Below are positions 24,730 through 34,141 of a stretch of DNA of 64,000 bases, one piece after another. The first letter of the stretch is position 1. Each line of letters begins with the position of its first letter. The position numbers were made by a program, and so were the translations under genes. This DNA is from Paracoccus haematequi (lineage in GTDB: Bacteria; Pseudomonadota; Alphaproteobacteria; Rhodobacterales; Rhodobacteraceae): contig CAMCVS010000003.1 of the NCBI GenBank assembly GCA_945881965.1, positions 248,001-312,000 of the forward strand. The letters are read 5' to 3'. The notes beneath the pieces were generated by a model. It saw nothing but the letters and a program-made list of their open reading frames with translations, did not search any database and was not told the DNA's origin.

Positions 24730-27564
24730 ATGAAACCGAACTTCGCGCTGAACCTGACGTTCGACGGCATCGGATTGCTGCACCGTGTGCCGTCCGGCTG
24801 GCATCTGGTTGGCGAAGTGTCGCTGGAATCGCCCGATCTTGGCGGGGCCTTGTCTGTGCTGCGGCAGACGGCGCTGGCGCTGGACCCGGCAGGGCTGCGC
24901 TGCAAGCTGGTGATCCCGACCGAACAGATCCGCTTCATGGCGCTGGAGGTTGATCCCCACGCGGGCGAGGCCGAGGTGCGCGCGGCGCTGGACGGGGCGA
25001 CGCCCTATGCGGTGGACGATCTGGCCTATGACTGGACATTCGAAGGCAGCACGCTGTTTATCGCCGCGGTCGCAAAGGAAACCCTGGCCGAAGCCGAAGC
25101 CTTTGCAACCGCCCATGCCATGAACCCGGTCAGCTTTGTGGCGACCCCGGATCAAGGGGTGTTTCCGGGCGAGCCGTTCTTTGGCCTGACCGCCGCCGCG
25201 CCCGGCCTGGTCGGGGCAGGCGTGTCGGTGGGCCGCGACCTGCAACCGATCAGGGTCATCGGCCATGCGCGCCTGCCAAGTCCAGACCCTGTGCCAGAAC
25301 ACGTGCCCGCGCCTGTGCCAGACTTGGTGCCGGAGGCGGTGCCAGATGAGACGATGGCCGCTTCGACCCACACCCCCGCTGCGGCAGTCACCGACCCCGC
25401 ACCGGCACCGGATCATGGGCCAGTTCCCGAGATGCTGGCGTCCGCAGACACGGTCCCTGCGACCGCGATGGGTTTGGACGGGGCAGACGCCACCCCGGTT
25501 GATACCCCCGTTGCGCCGCCACATGCCGCTGCGTCGGCCAACGACCTGCCCGCCGCCCCGCGCGCCGTCCAGAAGCTGCGCCGCGCGCCCGCCTCTGGCG
25601 AGATGCCGTCGCGTTCCCCTGACGAGGACATCATCGACCCGCCCGCGAAAGCGCCGTTTGTGTCGATCCGCGCCGTCAATGCCACCGCGCCGGCCAAGCC
25701 GTTGCCCCCCGCCGTGCAACAGCGCCAACCCGACACCGCGCCCCGCATCGCGGCTGACAGCCTGCGCCCGCGCAGCCCCGCGCCCCTGCCCGCCCCCTCG
25801 GCGGCAAAGCGCCCAGACCGGCCAGACCTCGCCCCGCCTGCTCCGCCGGTGCCTCTCGCCCCCGCCACGCGCACCCCGGTGCCCGGTCCTGCTGCAAAAC
25901 CCGCGCCAGCCGCCAAACGTGCATCCAACAGCCTGCTGACCGGGGTGTTCGCCAGCATTGGTCGCGCCTTCCGCCGCGCGCCGCGCAATCCGGGCGCCAA
26001 GCCGATTCTGCCCGCGCCGCGCGTCACCCCTGCCGATCAGGCGCAGATGACCGTGTTTGGCGCGCGCAAACCGGTTGCGGCCCAGATGGGCGGCGCGGAT
26101 GCGATGGCGCGCGGCAAACCCCGCTATCTGGCGCTGGGGCTGACGCTGGCGCTTTTGGTGTTTCTGGCAGGCGTCGCGGCCTGGGCCTCGATCTTTGGCG
26201 AAACCACGCTGGGTTGGTTGCGCGGGGGCGGTGATCCGGTGCTGGCGGAGTCTGCCGATGGCCCTGCCATCGATGCCAGCCTGATTACCCCCGAAGACCT
26301 CGCCGATGTCGAACCCGAGATGGCCGATCCGGCCGCCCCCCCCGGCGAACTGGTGGCCAGCATTGCGTTCGACACGCCGTCCGATGCCGGGATCGCGGCC
26401 AGCCCCGGCCTTTCGGAACCCAACCTGTCGGAACTCGCCACGCCCCCAACCGCCGAAGAAACCGCCGCGCGCTATGCCGCCACCGGCATCTGGCAGATCG
26501 CGCCGGATGCGCCTTCGGCCCCCGGTCAGATCGACCTGGATCAGTTGTATATCGCGTCCATCGACCCGGCGATTGTGCCCGATGACGTGGTGGCGCTGCC
26601 GGGTGCCAACAGCCTGCGCCCGGATGGGGTGCCCGGCGCGCTGTCTTCGCCCGCCGCCGCCGGAACGCGGTTTACGCTGGACCCGCGCGGCTTTGTCGCC
26701 GCCACCCCCGAAGGGGCGCTGACCCCGGACGGCGTGCGCGTGATCGCGGGCCGCCCGCCGCTGATCCCGCCTGCGGCGGCGTTGACCCGTGCCGCGCCTG
26801 CCGTGGCCGAACCCGCCCCCGCAGATGCCCGCCTGGCGGCGTTTCGCCCGCGCCTGCGGCCCGACAACCTGACCGATGGGGCCGAACGCGCCGAACTGGG
26901 CGGGCTGACCCGCAACGAACTGGCCGGTTTCCGCCCGCGGCCCCGCCCCGCCACCATCATCGCACGCGCCGAAGCCGCTGCAAAAGCCTCTGAGGCAACC
27001 GCTGCCGCCACGGCCACCAATGCCGCCGCTGCCGCCTCGACCGCCGCCGTGGTGCAGCCGCCGGTGGCCTCGCCCCCCGGCTTGGCTGCGGTCAAGCCCA
27101 AGGTTCGCCCCGACGATCTGCGGGTGCCTGTGATCAAGACCCCCGCACAGCCCGCCGCAAAATCGCCCGAACAAAAGCCCGCAGCTGATGAGGACGACAT
27201 CGGCGTCGCCGCCCGCGCGCCGACCGCTGGCGGGATTTCGCGCGAGGAAGCCGAAGATGACGAGGGCGAAGTGCAGGTCGCTTCGGCGCGCGGCAAGACG
27301 GTGACCCCCAAGGTGCCGTCCCAGGCCAATGTCGCCAAGGCCGCGACGGAAAAGAACGTGCTGAACCTGCGCGAGGTCAACCTGATCGGCGTCTATGGCA
27401 GCCAGCAAAGCCGCCGTGCCCTCGTGCGGCTGTCAAATGGCCGCTATCAGAAGGTCAAGGTAGGCGACCGCGTCGATGGCGGCCGCGTCGTGGCGATATC
27501 GGACGGCGAATTGCGATACACCAAAGGCGGGCGCAACGTGACGCTCAAGATGCCCCGCAGCTAA
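24730..27564 (+). CDS. 944-residue envelope protein, PilM/GspL-like N-terminus and PilP/GspC-like C-terminus
   Basis: Residues 1-170 resemble the actin-like domain of PilM/GspL (KLVIPTEQIRFMALEVD, AALDGATPYAVDDLAYDW). A long Pro/Ala-rich segment (about 180-455) follows, then one membrane span (about 462-485, YLALGLTLALLVFLAGVAAW). A low-complexity, presumably periplasmic part carries three FRPRxRPxxL-like repeats. Residues 885-944 form a PilP/GspC-like module (LIGVYGSQQSRRALVRLSNG, VKVGDRVDGGRV). Similar proteins are sometimes mislabelled initiation factor IF-2 because of the Ala/Pro content. No pilus or type II secretion genes adjoin it. The start has only a weak ribosome site. Fold assignments are by eye. 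Confidence 0.65.
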   Translation: MKPNFALNLTFDGIGLLHRVPSGWHLVGEVSLESPDLGGALSVLRQTALALDPAGLRCKLVIPTEQIRFMALEVDPHAGEAEVRAALDGATPYAVDDLAYDWTFEGSTLFIAAVAKETLAEAEAFATAHAMNPVSFVATPDQGVFPGEPFFGLTAAAPGLVGAGVSVGRDLQPIRVIGHARLPSPDPVPEHVPAPVPDLVPEAVPDETMAASTHTPAAAVTDPAPAPDHGPVPEMLASADTVPATAMGLDGADATPVDTPVAPPHAAASANDLPAAPRAVQKLRRAPASGEMPSRSPDEDIIDPPAKAPFVSIRAVNATAPAKPLPPAVQQRQPDTAPRIAADSLRPRSPAPLPAPSAAKRPDRPDLAPPAPPVPLAPATRTPVPGPAAKPAPAAKRASNSLLTGVFASIGRAFRRAPRNPGAKPILPAPRVTPADQAQMTVFGARKPVAAQMGGADAMARGKPRYLALGLTLALLVFLAGVAAWASIFGETTLGWLRGGGDPVLAESADGPAIDASLITPEDLADVEPEMADPAAPPGELVASIAFDTPSDAGIAASPGLSEPNLSELATPPTAEETAARYAATGIWQIAPDAPSAPGQIDLDQLYIASIDPAIVPDDVVALPGANSLRPDGVPGALSSPAAAGTRFTLDPRGFVAATPEGALTPDGVRVIAGRPPLIPPAAALTRAAPAVAEPAPADARLAAFRPRLRPDNLTDGAERAELGGLTRNELAGFRPRPRPATIIARAEAAAKASEATAAATATNAAAAASTAAVVQPPVASPPGLAAVKPKVRPDDLRVPVIKTPAQPAAKSPEQKPAADEDDIGVAARAPTAGGISREEAEDDEGEVQVASARGKTVTPKVPSQANVAKAATEKNVLNLREVNLIGVYGSQQSRRALVRLSNGRYQKVKVGDRVDGGRVVAISDGELRYTKGGRNVTLKMPRS

Positions 27565-27568
27565 GGCG

Positions 27569-28798
27569 TCAGCCCGCCTGATACACCGCTGCAACCTCTG
27601 CGCGGATGATCGCGGCGATCACCTCGCAATCCGCAATCGAAAACGTCAGCGGCAACCGCATGTCCAGCAGCCCCGCAAGGATGCGGTCCGTGCGCGGCAT
27701 GGCGCGCGGCGGCGCATAGCGCCAACTGTCGTGTTTCGACGTGAAGGCCACGGGTTCGGCCGCGCCGAACCATTTCAATTCGACGCCCCGCGCGGCACAA
27801 CGGCGCACCACCTCGGTCACGCGATCCGCGGCCCAGTCCAGCAGCAGAAACTGGATCGACGAGCCGACGAAGTATTCCTGTTCGGGGCGCGCAACGACGG
27901 TCAGGCCGGGGGTGCCGGTGATCCCCGCCTCGACCGTGCGGTATCGGTCGTTCCAGCGGTCGCATTGGGTCAGCAGCCGCGCCAGTTGCGGGCGCAGGAT
28001 AGCGGCGCGCAGGTGGTCCATCCGGCCCGACACATTGGGCGTGTCATAGCGGATCTGGTCATAGGCCTCCGGCCCCGGCCCCGCCGTGTGCCGCCCATAC
28101 AGCATGTAACTGCCCGACAGCATGGTGGCCCGCGCCATGATTGCGGGATCACGCGACACGATCAGCCCGCCCTCGCCCGAATTCATATGCTTGTAGGTCT
28201 GGGTGGAATAGCAGCCGATCACACCATCGGTGCCGGACAGCCGCCCGTTCCACCGCGCGCCCATGGTATGCGCGCAATCTTCGATGATCTGCACGCCAAG
28301 ATCCGCACAGACCGCCAACAGCCGGTCCATGTCGCACAGATGCCCGCGCATATGCGACAGCATCAGCACCTTGGCCCCCGTCGCCCGCGCCTGCGCCGCC
28401 ATGTCGTCAATATCCAGCGTCAGGGACTCCGTCACCTCGACGAACACCGGCACCGCGCCGATGCTGGCGATCGCCCCCGGCACCGGGGCCAGCGTAAAGG
28501 CGTTGGTCAGCACCGGATCGCCATGTTGCACCCCCAAAGCGCGCAGCGCACAGGCCAGCGCATAGCCCCCCGACGCCACCGCCAGACAATAGGGCACCCC
28601 CATCGCCGCGGCAAATTCGCGTTCCAGCGTCGCGGTCTGCCCCTCTTCGCCGGGCAAAAGGTTATACCGGTGCAGACGTCCTGACCGCAAAACCTCTAGT
28701 GCGGCCGCAATCCCGTCTTCGGGGATCGGCTCTTGCTGGGTGAAATTGCCGGTGAATTTCTCCGGCACGAAAGCGGGGGGGCGCGGTGTCAGGGTCAT
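27569..28798 (-). CDS. DegT/DnrJ/EryC1/StrS-family aminotransferase
   Basis: 409-residue PLP enzyme of the sugar-aminotransferase group, which typically transfers an amino group to a nucleotide-linked keto-sugar. The Schiff-base lysine is about residue 203 in YSTQTYKHMNSGEGG. NFTQQEPIPEDGI and EDCAHTMGARWNG are family segments. The sugar substrate is unknown, and no glycan cluster surrounds it. It follows gph by 42 bases on the same strand and is convergent with the 944-residue gene (4-base gap). Confidence 0.88.
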   Translation of the reverse strand: MTLTPRPPAFVPEKFTGNFTQQEPIPEDGIAAALEVLRSGRLHRYNLLPGEEGQTATLEREFAAAMGVPYCLAVASGGYALACALRALGVQHGDPVLTNAFTLAPVPGAIASIGAVPVFVEVTESLTLDIDDMAAQARATGAKVLMLSHMRGHLCDMDRLLAVCADLGVQIIEDCAHTMGARWNGRLSGTDGVIGCYSTQTYKHMNSGEGGLIVSRDPAIMARATMLSGSYMLYGRHTAGPGPEAYDQIRYDTPNVSGRMDHLRAAILRPQLARLLTQCDRWNDRYRTVEAGITGTPGLTVVARPEQEYFVGSSIQFLLLDWAADRVTEVVRRCAARGVELKWFGAAEPVAFTSKHDSWRYAPPRAMPRTDRILAGLLDMRLPLTFSIADCEVIAAIIRAEVAAVYQAG

Positions 28799-28840
28799 GG
28801 CGATAAGATGGCGCGGTCACCCCCAGAGGTCAACATCGCG

Positions 28841-29503
28841 TCACCCAATCAGGCGGGCGACCACGTCCGTCAATTCGGAAAAATGCGCGATCAGGCCCTC
28901 GGGGTCCAGACCGGGGATATCATCGTCGCCGGGTCCGAAGGTGACGAGGATGCAGGGGATTTCCGCCGCCCGCGCGGTATTGCGGTCAGTTGCGGTATCC
29001 CCCACCAGCACCGCGCGCGACAGATCGCCCCCGGCGCGGCGGATCGATTCAAACAACGGGCGCGGGTCGGGCTTGCGCTGTGGCAATGTGTCCGCCCCGA
29101 CCAGCGACCCGAACAGGTCGCGCGCGCCCAACCGCTGCATCAGCGTTTCGGCCAGCGCCTCGGGCTTGTTGGTGCAGATGCCGGTGGCATAGCCCGCCGC
29201 GCGCAGCGCCTCGACCGCTTCGACCGCGCCGGGATACAGCCGGGTGTGCGTGCTGATGTCGCTGCCATAGGCCTCCAGCAGGCGGGGATACCAGCGTTCG
29301 GCCTCTTCGATCACGCGGGGATGCCCCATGCGGTCCAGCCCCAGCTTCAGCATCGCCTTGCCGCCCTTCAGCGCCGTGCCCGCATCCGCAGGCGTCAGCA
29401 GCGCCCCCGCCCCCATCGCCGCGAAACAGGCATTGGCTGCGGCCAGCAGGTCGCCCGAGGTATCTGCTAATGTGCCGTCCAGATCAAAGATCACCGTACG
29501 CAT
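28841..29503 (-). CDS. gph: phosphoglycolate phosphatase-like HAD hydrolase
   Basis: 220-residue HAD-superfamily phosphatase: motif I VIFDLDGTLADT, motif II ICTNKPE, lysine/motif III in PQRKPDPRP and motif IV LVGDTATDRNTA. Gph removes 2-phosphoglycolate formed from DNA repair or oxygenation reactions; specificity within the HAD family is not certain from sequence. The ATG at 29503 is spaced better from AAAGGA than the one at 29509. Divergent from glmU. Confidence 0.85.
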   Translation of the reverse strand: MRTVIFDLDGTLADTSGDLLAAANACFAAMGAGALLTPADAGTALKGGKAMLKLGLDRMGHPRVIEEAERWYPRLLEAYGSDISTHTRLYPGAVEAVEALRAAGYATGICTNKPEALAETLMQRLGARDLFGSLVGADTLPQRKPDPRPLFESIRRAGGDLSRAVLVGDTATDRNTARAAEIPCILVTFGPGDDDIPGLDPEGLIAHFSELTDVVARLIG

Positions 29504-29629
29504 GCGCATCCTTTCGCCGGTCTGCCGCAAGCATGTCACATGCGGCAATCATTGTTGATGGAGACCCGGCTTGTGCGGGTGCAGCATTGCGGTAGAACGT
29601 CGGATCATCAAAGGGAAGAGATTTACAGC

Positions 29630-30982
29630 ATGATCGCATTGGTGGTTCTGGCAGCCGGGATGGGCACGCGGATGAATTCCGACCTGCCCAAGGTGCTGCA
29701 TCGTCTGGCCGGGGCCCCCCTGTTTCATCACGCCCTGAAATCGGGCGCAGCGGTGTCGCCCGCGCGAACCGTCGTGGTGGCAGGCCACGGCGCGGATCAG
29801 GTCACGCGCGCCACGCTGGCCTGGGACGACACGGCCATCGTCGTGGTGCAAGAGCCGCAACTGGGCACCGCCCATGCCGTGGATCAGGCCCGCGCGGCGC
29901 TGGCGGATTTCGACGGCGATGTGATTGTGCTGTATGGCGATACGCCGTTCATTCAGCCGGAAACGCTTGAAGCGATGGTGGCCGCCCGCGCCCGCGCCGA
30001 TGTGGTGATCCTTGGGTTTCAGGCCGCCGATCCGGGCCGCTATGGCCGTCTGGTGGTGGCGGGAGATGCGCTGGACCGGATCGTCGAGTTCAAAGACGCG
30101 ACCGCGGCGGAACGCGCCATCACGCTATGCAATTCCGGCGTCATGTGTGCGGACCGCGCGGTGCTGTTCGACCTGATCGCCGCCGTGGGCAATGCCAATG
30201 CCGCAGGCGAATATTACCTGACCGATATCGTGGGTCTGGCCCGCGCGCAGGGTCTGCGCGCCACCGTCGTCACCTGCCCCGAGGCGGAAACGCTGGGCAT
30301 CAATTCGCGCGCCGAACTGTCACGCGCCGAGGCACTGTTTCAGGCCCGTGCGCGCGCTGCGGCCATTGATGATGGCGTGACCCTGATCGCGCCCGATACC
30401 GTGCATTTCGCGCATGACACCGTGCTGGGCCGCGACGCCGTGATCGAGCAATTCGTGGTCTTTGGCCCCGGTGTCACGGTCGAATCCGGGGCCACTATCC
30501 GGGCGTTTTCGCATCTGGAAGGCTGTCATGTCGGGCAAGGGTCCATCGTCGGCCCCTATGCGCGGCTGCGCCCCGGTGCGGAACTGGGCGATGACGTCCA
30601 CATCGGCAACTTTGTCGAGGTCAAGAATGCGATCCTTGGCAGCGGGGCCAAGGCCAACCATCTGTCTTATATCGGGGATGCCGATATCGGCGAGGCGACG
30701 AATATCGGCGCGGGCACCATCACCTGCAACTATGACGGCGTGAACAAACACCGCACCACCATCGGCGCGCGGGCCTTCATCGGGTCGGACACCATGTTGG
30801 TGGCCCCCGTGCGCGTGGGCAATGATGCGGTGACCGGATCGGGGTCGGTGATCACGCAGGACGTGCCGGATGGGGCCTTGGCGCTGGAACGCAGCGCGCA
30901 GGTGACCAAACCCGGCGCGGCGCTGCGATTGTTTGAATTGTTAAAAGCCAAGAAGGCAAAACGCGAACAAGGAACATCATAA
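29630..30982 (+). CDS. glmU: bifunctional N-acetylglucosamine-1-P uridyltransferase / glucosamine-1-P acetyltransferase
   Basis: Makes UDP-GlcNAc for peptidoglycan and LPS. 450 residues: N-terminal pyrophosphorylase (LAAGMGTRMNSDLPKVLH), C-terminal left-handed beta helix of hexapeptide repeats (VGQGSIVGPYARLRPGAELG, GAKANHLSYIGDADIG, GAGTITCNYDG). The ATG at 29630 has GGGAAGAG upstream; the longer frame to 29540 runs into the promoter region. It overlaps glmS by one base (TAATG). Confidence 0.97.
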   Translation: MIALVVLAAGMGTRMNSDLPKVLHRLAGAPLFHHALKSGAAVSPARTVVVAGHGADQVTRATLAWDDTAIVVVQEPQLGTAHAVDQARAALADFDGDVIVLYGDTPFIQPETLEAMVAARARADVVILGFQAADPGRYGRLVVAGDALDRIVEFKDATAAERAITLCNSGVMCADRAVLFDLIAAVGNANAAGEYYLTDIVGLARAQGLRATVVTCPEAETLGINSRAELSRAEALFQARARAAAIDDGVTLIAPDTVHFAHDTVLGRDAVIEQFVVFGPGVTVESGATIRAFSHLEGCHVGQGSIVGPYARLRPGAELGDDVHIGNFVEVKNAILGSGAKANHLSYIGDADIGEATNIGAGTITCNYDGVNKHRTTIGARAFIGSDTMLVAPVRVGNDAVTGSGSVITQDVPDGALALERSAQVTKPGAALRLFELLKAKKAKREQGTS

Positions 30983-32805
30983 TGTGCGGAATTATTGGGG
31001 TCTTGGGGACTCACGAGGTCGCACCGATCCTCGTTGAGGCGTTGAAGCGGCTGGAATATCGCGGTTATGACAGCGCCGGCATCGCCACGGTCAACAAGGG
31101 CCGTCTGGACCGCCGCCGCGCGGTGGGCAAGCTGGTGAACCTGTCGGACCTGTTGGTGCATGAACCGTTGGCAGGCACGTCGGGCATCGGCCACACCCGC
31201 TGGGCCACGCATGGCGCACCGACGGTCACCAACGCGCATCCCCATACCTCGGGCCCGGTGGCCGTGGTGCATAACGGCATCATCGAAAACTTCCGCGCCC
31301 TGCGCGAAGAGCTGACCGCCAAGGGCCATCATTTCGTGACGCAGACCGACACCGAAACCATCGCGTTGCTGGCGCATCAGTTCATGATCGAAGGCGCGAC
31401 CGCGATTGACGCCGCGCGCCTGACCATCGGGCGGTTGCACGGGGCCTTTGCGCTGGCGTTCCTGTTCGACGGCGAACAGGATCTGATGATCGCCGCGCGC
31501 AAGGGCAGCCCGTTGGCCATCGGCTATGGCGACGGCGAGATGTATGTGGGGTCGGACGCCATCGCGCTGGCGCCCATGACCGACCGCATCACCTATCTGG
31601 AAGAAGGCGATTGGGCGGTGCTGACCCGCCACAGCGTCGAAATCCGCGACAGCGAAAACCGGCTGGTGAACCGCGAAACCCGCAAGATCCGTGTTGACAG
31701 CACCCGTATCGACAAGGGCGGCCACAAGCATTTCATGGCCAAGGAAATCGCCGAACAGCCCCGCGTCATCGGTGAGGCGGTGCGCAATTATCTGGACGTG
31801 GACGGCGAAAGGGTGACCCTGCCCGGCGGTGCCATCGACTGGACCCGCGTGGACCGCCTGACGCTGGTGGCCTGCGGCACGGCCTATTACGCCTGCTACA
31901 CGGCGAAATACTGGTTCGAACAGATCGCCCGCCTGCCGGTGGACATCGACGTGGCCTCTGAATTCCGCTATCGCGAGCCACCGATTGCAAAGGGCACTGT
32001 GGCGCTTTTTGTCAGCCAATCGGGCGAGACCGCCGATACATTGGCCGCGCTGCGCTATTGCCGCGACAAGGCGGACCGGATCGTCTCCGTCGTCAACGTG
32101 CCCGAAAGTTCCATCGCGCGCGAAAGCGATCTGGCGCTGCCGATCCATGCCGGGGTGGAAATCGGCGTGGCGTCAACCAAGGCGTTCACCTGTCAGTTGA
32201 CCGTGCTGCTGATGCTGGCCCTGCAGGCCGCACAGGCGCGCGGCGTGATCGACGCCGATACCCTGTCGCAGAACCTGTCATCGTTGCGCGGCCTGCCCGC
32301 CGTTCTGAACACCGCGCTGGACATCAGCCCCGAGGTGGAACGCATCTCGCGCAAGCTGGCCGAGGCGCGCGATATCCTGTTCCTGGGGCGCGGCGCGATG
32401 TATCCGCTGGCGCTTGAAGGCGCGCTGAAGCTCAAGGAAATCAGCTATATCCATGCCGAAGCTTATGCATCAGGCGAATTGAAACACGGCCCCATCGCGC
32501 TGATTGATACCAAGGTGCCGGTGATCGTGATGGCCCCGCGCGACAGCCTGTTCGACAAGACGGTGTCCAACATGCAAGAGGTGATGGCGCGCGGCGGCAA
32601 GGTCGTGTTGATCACCGATGCCGCCGGACGCGCCGAGGCGTCGCAGGGTGTCTGGGAGGTGATCGAGATGCCGACAGTCGATCCGATCCTGACCCCGATC
32701 CTTTATGCCTTGCCCGCGCAACTGCTGGCCTATCACACCGCGATTGCCAAAGGCACCGATGTGGACCAGCCGCGCAATCTGGCAAAATCAGTGACGGTTG
32801 AATGA
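30982..32805 (+). CDS. glmS: glutamine-fructose-6-phosphate aminotransferase
   Basis: First committed enzyme of amino-sugar synthesis, feeding GlmU. 607 residues: N-terminal glutaminase with Cys2 nucleophile (MCGIIGVLG) and TRWATHG. Two SIS domains follow (TLVACGTAYYA, FVSQSGETADTLAALRYC), with the C-terminal end NLAKSVTVE strictly typical. No ribozyme is expected or seen. Translationally coupled to glmU. Confidence 0.98.
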   Translation: MCGIIGVLGTHEVAPILVEALKRLEYRGYDSAGIATVNKGRLDRRRAVGKLVNLSDLLVHEPLAGTSGIGHTRWATHGAPTVTNAHPHTSGPVAVVHNGIIENFRALREELTAKGHHFVTQTDTETIALLAHQFMIEGATAIDAARLTIGRLHGAFALAFLFDGEQDLMIAARKGSPLAIGYGDGEMYVGSDAIALAPMTDRITYLEEGDWAVLTRHSVEIRDSENRLVNRETRKIRVDSTRIDKGGHKHFMAKEIAEQPRVIGEAVRNYLDVDGERVTLPGGAIDWTRVDRLTLVACGTAYYACYTAKYWFEQIARLPVDIDVASEFRYREPPIAKGTVALFVSQSGETADTLAALRYCRDKADRIVSVVNVPESSIARESDLALPIHAGVEIGVASTKAFTCQLTVLLMLALQAAQARGVIDADTLSQNLSSLRGLPAVLNTALDISPEVERISRKLAEARDILFLGRGAMYPLALEGALKLKEISYIHAEAYASGELKHGPIALIDTKVPVIVMAPRDSLFDKTVSNMQEVMARGGKVVLITDAAGRAEASQGVWEVIEMPTVDPILTPILYALPAQLLAYHTAIAKGTDVDQPRNLAKSVTVE

Positions 32806-32844
32806 GTGGCGCTATGTATGCGTCAGCAACCGCATGAGGGCCAC

Positions 32845-33366
32845 ATGGATCGTCGTCTGTTTCTGACCGGAGCGTTGGCCCTGACCGGCTGCGCCACCCT
32901 GCCCGCATCGCCCAAGGGGCCGGTGCGGCCCATCACACTGGATCAGGCCTTTGTCGGGCAAAAGCGCGGGGTCGGGCTGTTCGTCGTGCCGCTGACCGGG
33001 GATGAACGCCGGTTTCGCGCGCGGCTGGACGGGCGGCTGTCGCGGGATGGCCAGCGGCTGACCATTGTCGAGGATTTCACCTATGACGACGGCCAGACCA
33101 ACACCCTGACCTGGGTGTTCGACCGCGCGGGTCCGGGGCGTTGGACGGGGCGGCGCGAAGATACCGTGGGCACCGCCACCGCCATCGAGGCCAATGGCGA
33201 GGTGCGGCTGACCTATACCGCCGATTTCGCGTCGAACACGTCTGTCACGCGGCTGGGGTTTGCCGATGTGATCTATCTGCGCGCCGATGGCGTGATCGTG
33301 AATGACGCCGTGGTGACGCGGCTGGGGTTCCCGGTCGGCACCGTGCGCTTTGAAATCAGGGATTAA
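32845..33366 (+). CDS. DUF3833 family lipoprotein
   Basis: 173 residues. Signal peptide with lipobox LTGC (cysteine at about residue 15) followed by a DUF3833 beta-rich domain (FRARLDGRLSRDGQRLTIVEDFTYDDG, TNTLTWVFDRAGPGRWTGRRED). Probably anchored in the envelope; lipocalin-like role suspected, not known. GAGGG lies five bases before the ATG at 32845; the frame extends upstream to 32806 without a ribosome site. Follows glmS closely. Confidence 0.83.
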   Translation: MDRRLFLTGALALTGCATLPASPKGPVRPITLDQAFVGQKRGVGLFVVPLTGDERRFRARLDGRLSRDGQRLTIVEDFTYDDGQTNTLTWVFDRAGPGRWTGRREDTVGTATAIEANGEVRLTYTADFASNTSVTRLGFADVIYLRADGVIVNDAVVTRLGFPVGTVRFEIRD

Positions 33367-33369
33367 GCG

Positions 33370-34095
33370 ATGGTCAGCGTATCCGAGGCGATGGCGATGC
33401 TCGCGGCGCAGGGCGACCCCGCGCGCGCGGCCGGGATGGCTGATTATCACAAGCTGCCGCGCCGCTATCTGGGGGTCGGCAACGAGGCGGTCAATGATCT
33501 GGCCCAAGGCTGGCGGCAAGCGCTGACGCTGGACCAGCGGCTGGAACTGGCCGATGGGCTGTGGCGCTCGGATGTGTTCGAGGGCCGCGTGGCGGCGGCA
33601 AAGCTGCTGACGCAGGCGCGTATCCGCCCATCGGATGACGCCGCTTGGGACATGATCTGCGGCTGGGTGCCGGAATTTGACAGTTGGGCGATTGCGGATG
33701 CCGCGATGATGGCGGGGCAGCGCCGTATCATGGCGGACCTCACGCGGCTGGACAGGGTCGAGGCCTGGACCCGCGACCCCAGCCATTGGGTGCGGCGCGC
33801 CGCGATGGTGGGCACGCTGGGGCTGACCCGGCTGAACCACCCTTCGCCCGCAGAGGATGCGGCGCGCGAGCGGGTGCTGGGCTGGGCGGCAAACTATGTG
33901 CGCGACCCGGAATGGTTCATCCAGAAATCGGTTGGATGGTGGCTGCGCGACCTGTCCAAGCACGACCCGGACCGGGTGCGGGCCTTCATGGCGCAAAACG
34001 GCCGTGCGATGAAACCGTTTGCGCGGCGCGAGGCCGAGAAATATCTGGGCCGCCCGGATGCGCCGGGGCTCGCTGTAGCGGACAGCGCAGACTGA
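33370..34095 (+). CDS. AlkD-like DNA alkylation repair protein
   Basis: 241-residue all-helical HEAT-repeat protein of the AlkC/AlkD family, which excises N3- and N7-alkylpurines. Segments GRVAAAKLLTQ, DSWAIADAAMM, WVRRAAMVGTLGL and DPEWFIQKSVGWWLRDLSKHDP match the family's Trp/Asp/Arg active-site groove. Starts three bases after the DUF3833 stop, so cotranscription is likely, though no functional link is obvious. Confidence 0.85.
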   Translation: MVSVSEAMAMLAAQGDPARAAGMADYHKLPRRYLGVGNEAVNDLAQGWRQALTLDQRLELADGLWRSDVFEGRVAAAKLLTQARIRPSDDAAWDMICGWVPEFDSWAIADAAMMAGQRRIMADLTRLDRVEAWTRDPSHWVRRAAMVGTLGLTRLNHPSPAEDAARERVLGWAANYVRDPEWFIQKSVGWWLRDLSKHDPDRVRAFMAQNGRAMKPFARREAEKYLGRPDAPGLAVADSAD

Positions 34096-34141
34096 TCCAC
34101 GCCCCTTGCCGCGCCACGCGTGACATCCTAGGCTTGCCCGC

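Noticed and set aside
23974-27408. 1144-codon minus-strand frame opposite metY and the 944-residue gene
   Set aside because: Gly/Arg-rich translation without structure; spans two real genes and the gap between them.
24730-27564. Translation initiation factor IF-2 label for the 944-residue protein
   Set aside because: No GTP-binding G-domain motifs; similarity is only Ala/Pro-rich composition.
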